Assembly (NCBI GenBank): GCA_016874795.1
Contig: VGTG01000041.1
Span: 1-40,056, forward strand
DNA from: Deltaproteobacteria bacterium
GTDB taxonomy: Bacteria; Desulfobacterota; Binatia; UBA12015
Direction of reading: 5' to 3'
Length of the DNA stretch: 40,056 nt
The translations under genes were made by a program, and so were the position numbers. Under the pieces are notes generated by a model. It searched no databases. It saw nothing but the letters and a program-made list of their open reading frames with translations, and was not told the DNA's origin. The stretch's first letter is position 1, and each line of letters starts with the position of its first letter. This document shows, in pieces, positions 16,736 through 24,453 of this stretch.

Positions 16736-18328
16736 CTACAGCGGCGCGCCGAGGCCGCTCGAGAGGAGCTCGCCGATGCGGCGGCCGAGAGCCATCACGG
16801 TGAGCTGCGGGCTCGGACCGATCGACGCCGGAAGCAGAGACGCGTCCGCGACGTAGAGATCGCGAAGGCCATGGAGCTGCCCGGTCGCGTCGGTCACGCC
16901 TTTCTTCGGGTCGTCCGCCATGCGCGCGGTGCCGATCGGGTTCCAGCCCTCGAGCGCCAGATCGCGCGCGGGCGTGCGCGCCCCGGCGAGGGAGCGCGCT
17001 TCATCCGGCGTCGAGAGACGCGGCAGCGAGCGGATGCCCGGATAGACCTCCTCCGCGCCCGCGGCGAACGCGATCTCCGCGGCGACGCCGATCGCGCGAA
17101 GAAGACGTCGCCGGTCCGCCTCGCGCAGGCGATAGCGGATCGTGCTCGCGCGGCGCCGGCTCGCGCGAACTCGGCCGCTCGGCTCGTCGCGGATCGTCGC
17201 GGTGAACGAGGCGAGGCGTGCGATCCGGCTCATCGCTTCCTTGTGCAGCTCGCCGACGCCCGGGATCGCGGGAGCGAGGTCCTCCGGGCGCGGGAAGTGG
17301 CTGCGGATCGAGATCCCTTCCGGCTCGAGCGCGCGCACCGCGTACGCCTCGGGAACGCCGGCCCAGCCGCGTACCTCGCCGGGAAAACGTGCCGTGACGC
17401 GCGCGGTCGGATGGAGACGCAGATGTCGTCCGAGGTGCGGTCGTCCGCCGGCGAGCCCGCTTCGCGCGAGCAGCATCGGCGTGAGGAGCGACCCGCAAGC
17501 GACCACGACGCGCTCGGCGACGACGCGCAGGCGCCGGCCCGTCGGATTCCCGGCCGCGTCGACGAGCGCGCACGTGACGCCGAACGCACGGCCCTGCGAG
17601 ATCAGGAGCTCCGTCGCGCGCGCGCGCGTGTAGAGCGAAGCGCCCGCGTCGAGTGCGTCGGGAACGAAGCTCACGTGCATCGCCTGCTTCGCGTCCTGCG
17701 GACAGCCGAGGTGGCAAACGCCGGAGCCGAGGCAGCCGAGAGCCGCTCTCTTCACGCGCTCGCCCGCGTGGCCCGCGCTCTTCGCTCCGAGCTCGAGGAG
17801 CTCGCCGTTTCGTCCGAACGTCGCGTCCGGAACCGACGCGACCCCGAGCTCCTGCTCGATGCGATCGAAGTAGGGCTGGAGCGCCGCGGCGTCGAGACCC
17901 GCGAGATCGTGCTGCACCGGCCACGCGTCGAGCGCCTCGTCGGGAGGCCGCTCGCACGTCCCCGCGCCGAGGACCGTCGTGCCGCCGACGCAGCGGCCGA
18001 CCTTCAAGCCGATTGCCGTGCCGTGCGCGCGTCCGAGCGCCGCGGGCTCGCGCGCGACCGCCGCTTCCGGCTCCGCTTCGAACCCGAGGTCGCCGCCGAG
18101 ATGGTAGCCGCCCTCCTCGATCAAGATGACCGAGTGCCCGCGTCGCACGAGCTCGAATGCGGCCGAGGCGCCGCCCGCGCCGGTTCCGATGACGCAGACC
18201 TGCGCGCGATCGGACACGTCGCGCTGCAGCTCCGCGCCGTCGTGCACGCGCTCGGACGACGCGACCGCGCGCAAGCGCTCCGCACTGCGATTCGACCCCA
18301 CCCCCACACCACCTCCGAGAACCGTCAT
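16736..18328 (-). CDS. GMC-family FAD oxidoreductase (FAO/cholesterol-oxidase-like)
   Basis: 530 residues. The Rossmann FAD motif is VCVIGTGAGGASAAFELVRRG (about 44-64), followed by GRCVGGTTVLGAGT (112-124). A Cys-rich segment GCLGSGVCHLGCPQDAKQ (198-215) is shared with long-chain alcohol oxidases and related bacterial GMC proteins. The C-terminal domain has GWNPIGTARM (461-470) and LYVADASLLP...GPSPQLTVMALG. In GMC enzymes the first segment normally carries the catalytic His (HPxGT) and the second an Asn or His; here they are N463 and S506, so alcohol oxidation by the standard mechanism is doubtful. ATG 18328 overlaps the stop of the upstream membrane partner by 4 bases, so they are almost certainly made together. 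Confidence 0.88.
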   Translation of the reverse strand: MTVLGGGVGVGSNRSAERLRAVASSERVHDGAELQRDVSDRAQVCVIGTGAGGASAAFELVRRGHSVILIEEGGYHLGGDLGFEAEPEAAVAREPAALGRAHGTAIGLKVGRCVGGTTVLGAGTCERPPDEALDAWPVQHDLAGLDAAALQPYFDRIEQELGVASVPDATFGRNGELLELGAKSAGHAGERVKRAALGCLGSGVCHLGCPQDAKQAMHVSFVPDALDAGASLYTRARATELLISQGRAFGVTCALVDAAGNPTGRRLRVVAERVVVACGSLLTPMLLARSGLAGGRPHLGRHLRLHPTARVTARFPGEVRGWAGVPEAYAVRALEPEGISIRSHFPRPEDLAPAIPGVGELHKEAMSRIARLASFTATIRDEPSGRVRASRRRASTIRYRLREADRRRLLRAIGVAAEIAFAAGAEEVYPGIRSLPRLSTPDEARSLAGARTPARDLALEGWNPIGTARMADDPKKGVTDATGQLHGLRDLYVADASLLPASIGPSPQLTVMALGRRIGELLSSGLGAPL

Positions 18329-19365
18329 CGTGGCAACGGCGCTCCCGTCCGGATCAAGCGAAGCGGCGACGGACCGTCCGCGGGCTCCGCGCGCGTCATG
18401 CTGGGCTGAGCCGGCGTCGCCGCCGAGGACTCTCCTTCGCGCGACTCGCGCGACTCGCGCGTTTCGCGCGCTCCGCGCTCGACGAGCCGCGCGCGATGCG
18501 CTTCGCGGTTCGGTCCCTCCTCGAGCCGGCGCTCGAGGTGACGGCGGTCGAAGCCGATCGCGTCCTGCACGCCGTCGTCGGCGTAGAACGCGGCGAGCGT
18601 CACGTCCCTCCAACGGCGCGCGAGAGAGCGGAGCGTGACGAAGCGCGAGCCGAGGAGCCGCTCGAAAGCGCGCGCGCGGACGTCCGGCGAAGCCGTCGCG
18701 AGCGCCTCGCCGCCCTCGAGGCGGCTCGCGAGGTCGAGCGTGCGAAGCTCGAGGCGGATCCGCACCTCGCTCGCTGCACGGTCCGGACGCCGCGCGAGGA
18801 TGCGCTCGCGGAGACGCGCGTCGGCGGCTCCGATCGGAATTGCGCCGCCCTGCGGAACGATCGTCTCGAGAAGCGCCATCAAGATCGCCTCGTCGCGCTC
18901 CTCGCGCACGTCGCCCGGCGTCGCGGCGAGCCAGAGGCGAAGCCATGCGCCCGAGAAGAGCGCCGCTCCTGCGAGATCGAGAGCTGCTCCGGCGAGCGCG
19001 AGACGATCGGCTTCTCCGCCTGCGTCGTTCGCCCACGGCGAGACGATCGGCACGAGCAGCGCGATACCGGACGTCGCCGCGCCGAGCGCGAGGACCGGCA
19101 TCAGGAACGTCTCGCGGCGCGGAGCGCGCGCAATCTTCGCTGCGAGAACGGCCGCGACGACGCCGTATCCGGCCGCGAGCGGCGCCCAGCGCTCCGCTCC
19201 CGCGCCGAGATCGAGCACTCCGCCCGTCGAGCCGGCGAGCACGAGCGGGATCCCGATCGCGAAGAGCGCGAACGTCGCGGCGGCCGTTCCGAAGAGCCAG
19301 CGCAGGCGTCGTTCCAGAGCGTCGCGCACGCGCCGTCCTACCACGAAAGGCCGCCGGTTGACCAC
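18325..19365 (-). CDS. membrane-anchored partner subunit of the GMC oxidoreductase
   Basis: 346 residues from GTG 19365 (GTG 19344 is also possible). Four transmembrane segments occur in the first 150 residues (LFGTAAATFALFAIGIPLVL; APLAAGYGVVAAVLAAKIA; FLMPVLALGAATSGIALLV; LALAGAALDLAGAALFSGAW). A soluble domain (about 160-280) begins EERDEAILMALLETIVPQGG and includes FERLLGSRFVTLRSLARRWRDVTLAAFYADD. This resembles the helical domain that precedes the flavin domain in fatty-alcohol oxidases and gluconate dehydrogenase subunit 3. A low-complexity Arg/Glu/Ser tail (ARETRESRESREGESS) follows. It overlaps the GMC gene (ATGA) and should tether it to the membrane. Confidence 0.75.
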   Translation of the reverse strand: MVNRRPFVVGRRVRDALERRLRWLFGTAAATFALFAIGIPLVLAGSTGGVLDLGAGAERWAPLAAGYGVVAAVLAAKIARAPRRETFLMPVLALGAATSGIALLVPIVSPWANDAGGEADRLALAGAALDLAGAALFSGAWLRLWLAATPGDVREERDEAILMALLETIVPQGGAIPIGAADARLRERILARRPDRAASEVRIRLELRTLDLASRLEGGEALATASPDVRARAFERLLGSRFVTLRSLARRWRDVTLAAFYADDGVQDAIGFDRRHLERRLEEGPNREAHRARLVERGARETRESRESREGESSAATPAQPSMTRAEPADGPSPLRLIRTGAPLPR

Positions 19366-19417
19366 GGTTCGCCCCGCTCGTAAAGCTCGCGACGAACCTA
19401 CCGAGAGGAGAGATGGG

Positions 19418-19849
19418 ATGGAAAGCGTCGGTGCACTCGCGGCGGACTCGGGGTTTCTCGTCTTCGCGCGCTTCGCGGTGATCGCCTTCTTCGCGATCGT
19501 TTTCTTGCAGTCGGGCCTGAACAAGGTCGCCGACTCGGACGGAAACCTGGCGTACCTGCAAGACCAGTTCAAGCAGGCGCCGACGCTCCAGAGCATGATC
19601 GGGTCGCTCTTCTGGGCCCTGACGGCACTCGAGCTCGTCGCCGGGGTCCTCTGCGGTCTCGCGCTGATCACCTTCAGCTTCTGGTCGGGCGGGTTCTTCG
19701 CGCGCTGGGGGATCCGCTTCGCGGTGCTGGCGCTCCTGGCGCTGCTGTTCGGCCAGCGGATGGCGAAGGACTACGCGGGGGCGGCCGTCGTCGCCTCGTA
19801 CTTCGCGGTCGCGCTGATCGGGCTCGTCGTCTTCGCGATCGGTCGTTGA
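19418..19849 (+). CDS. DoxX-like four-helix membrane protein
   Basis: 143 residues with about four hydrophobic helices: FARFAVIAFFAIVFLQSGLNK, SLFWALTALELVAGVLCGLALI, GIRFAVLALLALLFGQRMA and AAVVASYFAVALIGLVVFAI. The FLQSGLNKxxD motif at the end of helix 1 is typical of DoxX/SURF4-type proteins, which are often linked to quinone or redox chemistry. ATG 19418 follows GAGAGGAGAG closely; the overlapping ATG at 19413 is out of frame. It is divergent from the GMC operon across 52 bases, so the two units may share a promoter region; a joint redox role is inference. Confidence 0.8.
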   Translation: MESVGALAADSGFLVFARFAVIAFFAIVFLQSGLNKVADSDGNLAYLQDQFKQAPTLQSMIGSLFWALTALELVAGVLCGLALITFSFWSGGFFARWGIRFAVLALLALLFGQRMAKDYAGAAVVASYFAVALIGLVVFAIGR

Positions 19850-19856
19850 GGCGAGC

Positions 19857-19869
19857 GGGGCGCCGCCCC
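19857..19869 (+). terminator. short GGGGCGCCGCCCC hairpin after DoxX-like gene
   Basis: The 13-base palindromic core follows the TGA at 19849 by seven bases and precedes the convergent DUF2333 stop at 19873. It shares the core seen at 9566 and 14922 with a weaker outer stem. Confidence 0.45.
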
Positions 19870-19872
19870 TCT

Positions 19873-20760
19873 CTACTTCTCGAGCTCCTCGCGGATCGAG
19901 TAGAGCTTCTGGCGGCCCTCGGTGACGTAGGCGTCGAGGTTCCGCCTCTGGTTCGCGATGGGGCTCGTGTCGCCGCCGTTCAGCACGAGGATCGGCTTCA
20001 TCGTGGCGCAGCGGAGAAGCGGCGCCTCGGTCTCGTCGAACAGCGTCTGGAGAACCGGGCGCGAATCGAGCTCTTGACGGTACTCGATCTGGATCGCGGG
20101 GATCATGTGCGCGATCACGTGGCAGTAGCCGGTCGTGCGGTAGAAGACGTCGTCGACCTGGAACCAGCCGACGTCGTCGCGAAGAAGATCGGCGTGCGCG
20201 TCGCCGAGCATGTCGCTCCACGCCTGGATCAAGCGGATCAGCTCGACGTTGCGTGCATTGATCGGACGTGACTTCGGCGGCTCGGCCCGGAGGCCCTCCA
20301 CGTACGCCTGCAGGCGCTCGACCGCCTCACGATAGCGGCTCTCGGCCGACGGGAACGCCCACTTGTCGGGATCGTTCCGCAGGAGGTTCTCCGCCTCGAC
20401 GAGGTTTCGGTCGTACTGGTCGCTCGAGACCTTCGTCAGGTGATCCTTGAAGACGCGCGTCGTCTCGCGCAGGGCCTGCAGGATGCCGAGCTGCCGGCTC
20501 GCGTTGTTGTCGGCCATCAGCGTCGGACCCCAGATCACGAGGTCGTTCGGACGCCAGCCGGTCGTCCCTTCGAGCTCGTTGCCCATGATCGCGGCGACGC
20601 CGCTGGCGTACGAGGTACCGAGCTTGGAGCCCTCGGGCGCGAGCTGCGCGTAGTCGAGCGAGAGCTCGTTGTGCGACTTCTGTCCGAAGTGCAGCACGAG
20701 CGGGATCAGGAGGACGGCGACGAGCGCCGCCGCGACGGCGATGGGCAGAAGTCGTTGCAT
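19873..20760 (-). CDS. DUF2333 family protein
   Basis: 295 residues. One N-terminal membrane anchor (LLPIAVAAALVAVLLIPLVLHF), then a soluble domain with the family's signature GWRPNDLVIWGPTLMADNNASRQLGIL (about 68-94). It continues with KDHLTK, DKWAFPSAESRYREAVERL and a C-terminal region with HVIAHMIPAIQIEYRQEL and RRNLDAYVTEGRQKLYSIREEL. The family occurs in gamma- and delta-proteobacteria; its function is unknown and its topology suggests a periplasmic or inner-membrane role. ATG 20760 sits behind GAAGGGAT. It diverges from the SDR pair across 102 bases. Confidence 0.9.
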   Translation of the reverse strand: MQRLLPIAVAAALVAVLLIPLVLHFGQKSHNELSLDYAQLAPEGSKLGTSYASGVAAIMGNELEGTTGWRPNDLVIWGPTLMADNNASRQLGILQALRETTRVFKDHLTKVSSDQYDRNLVEAENLLRNDPDKWAFPSAESRYREAVERLQAYVEGLRAEPPKSRPINARNVELIRLIQAWSDMLGDAHADLLRDDVGWFQVDDVFYRTTGYCHVIAHMIPAIQIEYRQELDSRPVLQTLFDETEAPLLRCATMKPILVLNGGDTSPIANQRRNLDAYVTEGRQKLYSIREELEK

Positions 20761-20862
20761 CCCTTCCAGTTCTCTCTTGCTTGGAGCTTGGCTTCAAGGC
20801 CTGCAAAAACCTGCGCCGCTGCACGTTTGCGGACGGCGGAACCGGTCCATAGAAGGCGATCC

Positions 20863-21813
20863 GTGGAGAAGATGCTCGAAGGACGGGTCGCCGTCGTCAC
20901 CGGAGCGGCTCGCGGCATCGGCCGCGGCATCGCGATGTTGATGGCGGCGGAGGGCGCGCGCGTCGTCGTCGCCGACTACGGCGTGCAGGGAGACGGCACC
21001 GAGCCGTCGAGCGAGCCCGCGAACGAGGTCGTCGCGGAGATCGTCGCCGCGGGCGGAGAAGCGAAGGCCGTCGCGGACACGGTCGCGACGATGGCGGGCG
21101 CCGCGCGCATCGTCGGAACCGCCGTCTCGACGTGGGGCAGGATCGACATCCTCGTCACGTGCGCCGGCTTCCTCCGCGACCGGATGGTCTTCAACATGGC
21201 GGAGGAGGATTTCGACGCGGTCGTCGGCGTCCACCTGAAGGGAACGTTCGCGTGCGCGCGCGCCGCGGTCGGCCCGATGCGCGAGCAGGGATACGGAAGG
21301 ATCCTCACCTTCACGTCGGGCGCGGGTCTCTTCGGCAATCCCGGCCAGACGAACTATGGCTCGGCGAAGAGCGCGATCGGCGGCTTGACGAAGGTGCTCG
21401 CTCGAGACCTCGGCAAGTACGGCATCACGTGCAATGCGATCTCGCCGGTCGCGGGAACGCGCATGACGCTGACGGACGCGTACTTCAAGGCGCGCGAGAT
21501 CCGGAAGCAGCAGGGCATCGTGCGCGAGGAGCGCGGCGTCGCGGCGGTCGAGGACCTCGATCCGAACGACGTGGCGCCGCTCGCGGTCTATCTCGCCAGC
21601 GAGGAAGCGGGCGGAGTGAACGGGCAGATGTTCCTCGCGACGGGAACGTCGTACGCGCTGATCGCGCCGCCGCGGCCGGTGTCGACGATCTGGAAAGAGG
21701 GCCGCTGGACCGTCGACGAGCTGATCGCGACGGTGCCGGAGACGCTGATGCTCGGCGTCGCGAATCCCGCTCCTGCGCGCGCCGAGGGCGCCGACTCTTC
21801 GAAGGGCGGGTGA
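20863..21813 (+). CDS. short-chain dehydrogenase/reductase, MFE-like, copy 1
   Basis: 316 residues from GTG 20863 (AGAAGG 6 bases upstream); ATG 20872 is the other candidate but its purine site is too close. NAD(P) motif TGAARGIGRG, an Asp-containing second strand (VVVADYG), DxV segment, and catalytic Ser-Tyr-Lys (FTSGAG ... NYGSAKSA). The structural NNAG motif reads TCAG (ILVTCAGFLRDRM), an unusual substitution. The LRDRMxFNMxEExxDAVVGVHLKG segment is typical of the hydroxyacyl-CoA dehydrogenase-like SDRs of multifunctional enzyme type 2. The C-terminal 60 residues are an extension with WKEGRWTVDEL. It is 7 bases upstream of its paralogue, in one operon. Confidence 0.9.
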   Translation: MEKMLEGRVAVVTGAARGIGRGIAMLMAAEGARVVVADYGVQGDGTEPSSEPANEVVAEIVAAGGEAKAVADTVATMAGAARIVGTAVSTWGRIDILVTCAGFLRDRMVFNMAEEDFDAVVGVHLKGTFACARAAVGPMREQGYGRILTFTSGAGLFGNPGQTNYGSAKSAIGGLTKVLARDLGKYGITCNAISPVAGTRMTLTDAYFKAREIRKQQGIVREERGVAAVEDLDPNDVAPLAVYLASEEAGGVNGQMFLATGTSYALIAPPRPVSTIWKEGRWTVDELIATVPETLMLGVANPAPARAEGADSSKGG

Positions 21814-21820
21814 GGTCGTC

Positions 21821-22735
21821 ATGCCGAAGAACCTGAAGGGCAAGGTCGCCGTCGTCACGGGTGCGGGACGCGGCATCGGGCGCGGCATCGCTTTGTTGCT
21901 CGCGCAGGAAGGCGCTTCGGTCGTGGTGAACGACCTGGGCTGCGACGTCGACGGCTCCGGGCAGGAGGTTCGTGCCGCGGACGAGGTGGTCGACGAGATC
22001 CGCGCCGCGGGCGGCACCGCGGTCGCGAGCCACGATTCGGTCGCCGACTTCGCGGCGGCCGAGCGCATCGTCGCCACGGCCGTGCGCGAGCTCGGGCGGA
22101 TCGACGTCCTGGTCAACAATGCCGGCATCCTCCGCGATCGCATGTTCTTCAACATGAGCGAGGAGGAGTGGGACGCGGTCGTCGGCGTGCATCTGAAGGG
22201 GAGCTGGAACTGCACGCGCCACGCGTCGCGCCGCATGCGCGAGCAGAAGAGCGGCCGCATCATCTCGATCACGTCGACTTCGGGCTTGTATGGGAACGCG
22301 GGCCAGGCGAACTACGGCGCGGCGAAGGACGGCATCGCCGGCTTGACGCGCGTCGTCTCCCGCGAGCTCGGCAAGTACGGCATCACGGCGAACGCGATCT
22401 CGCCGGCCGCGCAGACGCGGATGATCGCGACGATCCCGGGAATGTCCGTGAAGCCGGGCGACGCGAAGGCGCCGCGGCGTCCGCGACGCCCGATGGTGAA
22501 CGACCCGGAGGACATCGCGCCGATGGTCGCCTACCTCGCGACCGACGCCGCGGCGAACGTGAACGGCCAGATCTTCCACGTGCAGAGCGGGATGATCGCG
22601 AGGCTCTCGGATCCGGCGCCGGTGCGCACGATGCAGAAGCGGGAGAGATGGACGCCGGCGGAGGTGGCGACGATCTTTCCGCGGACGCTCGGGATGGATC
22701 TGGTGAACCCGGCGCCTCCGCGGGCGAAGGCGTAG
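21821..22735 (+). CDS. short-chain dehydrogenase/reductase, MFE-like, copy 2
   Basis: 304 residues; ATG 21821 follows a GTGAGG site. Standard SDR features: TGAGRGIGRG, VVVNDLG, VLVNNAGILRDRMFFNM, SITSTSGLYG and NYGAAKDG (Tyr/Lys), then KYGITANAISPAAQTRM. It resembles the preceding gene along its length, including the C-terminal REREWTP-like extension (KRERWTPAEVATIFPRTLGMDLVNPAP), so the pair arose by tandem duplication. In this copy all canonical motifs are intact. The likely reaction is NAD(P)-dependent 3-hydroxyacyl (or steroid-side-chain) oxidation. The two products may form a heteromer in which only one partner is fully active. Confidence 0.92.
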   Translation: MPKNLKGKVAVVTGAGRGIGRGIALLLAQEGASVVVNDLGCDVDGSGQEVRAADEVVDEIRAAGGTAVASHDSVADFAAAERIVATAVRELGRIDVLVNNAGILRDRMFFNMSEEEWDAVVGVHLKGSWNCTRHASRRMREQKSGRIISITSTSGLYGNAGQANYGAAKDGIAGLTRVVSRELGKYGITANAISPAAQTRMIATIPGMSVKPGDAKAPRRPRRPMVNDPEDIAPMVAYLATDAAANVNGQIFHVQSGMIARLSDPAPVRTMQKRERWTPAEVATIFPRTLGMDLVNPAPPRAKA

Positions 22736-22853
22736 GCTCGCCGACGCGCGCCGCTTGACTGCCCAGGAGCCGGGCCATTCCCTCGTCGCACGAACGCAGC
22801 CTACCATCTCGACATCGCACCGTCAAGCTAACAAATCGTTGCGATGCCTGCGG

Positions 22854-22870
22854 GCGGCGTTCGGCGCCGC
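22854..22870. terminator. hairpin between convergent genes
   Basis: GCGGCG-TTCG-G-CGCCGC, a six-base stem in the 168-base gap between the SDR stop (22735) and the esterase stop (22904). The gap is noticeably more AT-rich than its surroundings (CAAGCTAACAAATCG). Confidence 0.45.
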
Positions 22871-22903
22871 GAAGAACAAAGGATGCGAAGTAAACACCAA
22901 CCC

Positions 22904-24265
22904 TCACTCCTCGTGCAGCACCACCAACCCCGGATACGGTACCGGCAGGAAGAACGGCTCGAGCCCCTCCACCCCTCGCGCGTAGCGCTCGACGAACGGG
23001 ATCACCCACTGGAGCACCGCCGCGTGCGCCTCCGCCTGCGTCAGCGTCACCGGCGGGTTGCAGTCGTTCCCCGCGAAGCAGTTGTTCGACCACGCGTAGT
23101 GGCCCGCGCTCCCGATCTCGACGAAGGTCTTCGGCGCCGAAGAGCGCTCGTAGGCGTCGAGCGTCGCGGCGTTGTTCACGACCGAGTCGACCTCGCCGAC
23201 CATCGTCAGCGACGGCACCGTCAGCTCCGACGTCGGCGAGGCCGCGGGCGCGAAGGGCATCGCGGCGATGATGCGCGGCTCGAGCGCCTGCGTGAGATAG
23301 GTCGTCAAGCCGCCGAACGAGTGCCCCGACATGACGATGCGCGTCGGATCCACCATTCCGAAGAAGTCCGACTCGGGATCCGCGTTCTCCGCAAGGATCT
23401 GGTCGAGCACGAAGATCATGTCGCGCGGACGCTCCTGCACCGACGCGACCTGCGCCTGGAACGAGCCGCACGCCGCTCCGTCCGAGAGCGTGTTCCCGGG
23501 ATGCGGGGGCGCGACGACGATGTAGCCGTGCGTCGCGAGGTGGTTCGTCAAGAACGTCGACTGGTTCGGAAAGCCACACGAGCCGTGCGAGAACAGGACG
23601 ACCGGATACGGCGCCCCCGCAGGATCGACCGGCTTCGGTGTGCCGGGGGCGCTCGCCGCCGGATACGTCACCCACGTGTTGAGGACACGGTCTTGCTCCG
23701 GATCGACCTGCGACGGCTTCGTCCACACGAACTGCCGCTGCGAGTACGAGTACGGCCCCGGCTCGTTCGGATCGAAGCAGGTCGCGGCCGTCGCCGAGAC
23801 GACGTCCGAGCAGTGGGTCTCCTCCGCGCAAACCGTGGACTCGACCTTCGCCGTGTCCCGGCAGCCCGCGGACGACGTGATCTTGCAGCCGAGCGGCTTC
23901 TTCGCCGACGTGGCCTTGTATCGACCGCACGCGATCAGGTCGGAGCCGCACGTTGCATCCTTGTAGGCCTTCGTCGCGATCTTCTTGCAGTCGCTCCGGA
24001 GGTCACCGCCCGCGAGCGCCGCTTCGACGACGCCCTTCGCGCAGGACCGGTGGCCGCTCCGGCTCGCCGCCGAGGCGCACGGACAAGCGCTCTCGATTGC
24101 GTCCGCGACCTCGGCGAGGTCGCGCTGGTCGCCGAGCACCGCGGTCCCTTCGAGACATTGCGCGGCCGCGTTCGTCGGCGAGAGCCCCAGCACGAGGAGC
24201 GAGACGAGCGAGACGGCGAGCGAAGCGACGAAAGAGGCGACGACGGACGCAACGACACGTGACAT
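22904..24265 (-). CDS. secreted alpha/beta hydrolase (PAF-acetylhydrolase-like) with Cys-rich N-terminal module
   Basis: 453 residues. A signal peptide (to about NAAAQ, residue 36) precedes a Cys-rich module at 37-163 with about a dozen Cys, likely disulfide-linked. The hydrolase domain follows: VVLFSHGSCGFPNQ (oxyanion region), GYIVVAPPHPGN, nucleophile S316 in SGHSFGG, probable acid D360 (GEVDSVV) and H389 (GSAGHYAW). This order resembles PAF-acetylhydrolase/dienelactone-hydrolase-type lipases and esterases. The Cys-rich module with CGSD and CxxxxG units is a recurrent add-on in secreted proteins of some delta-type lineages (from memory, not tested). The 188-base gap to the divergent transporter gene probably holds both promoters. 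Confidence 0.85.
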   Translation of the reverse strand: MSRVVASVVASFVASLAVSLVSLLVLGLSPTNAAAQCLEGTAVLGDQRDLAEVADAIESACPCASAASRSGHRSCAKGVVEAALAGGDLRSDCKKIATKAYKDATCGSDLIACGRYKATSAKKPLGCKITSSAGCRDTAKVESTVCAEETHCSDVVSATAATCFDPNEPGPYSYSQRQFVWTKPSQVDPEQDRVLNTWVTYPAASAPGTPKPVDPAGAPYPVVLFSHGSCGFPNQSTFLTNHLATHGYIVVAPPHPGNTLSDGAACGSFQAQVASVQERPRDMIFVLDQILAENADPESDFFGMVDPTRIVMSGHSFGGLTTYLTQALEPRIIAAMPFAPAASPTSELTVPSLTMVGEVDSVVNNAATLDAYERSSAPKTFVEIGSAGHYAWSNNCFAGNDCNPPVTLTQAEAHAAVLQWVIPFVERYARGVEGLEPFFLPVPYPGLVVLHEE

Positions 24266-24453
24266 GGGCGATCCTCCCGAGCTGACCGCCTGTAACCCGA
24301 TTCACGTCCGGGAGAGAAGCGTCTTCCCGGCGGCCGGTCGGCGAATCGGCCGAGCGGACCGAGAGAAGCCTGCGACCGTCCGCGGAGCGCGCCGCCCCTT
24401 GCAGGCCCGGCCGGCACCGGTAAGGCTCGGTCGTCGCCGGATCGCCTCGTCAC

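Noticed and set aside
20794-22272. 492-codon open frame on the minus strand across the two SDR genes
   Set aside because: It is antisense to two clear SDRs, is Arg/Ser-rich without domain motifs, and follows from high GC and codon bias.
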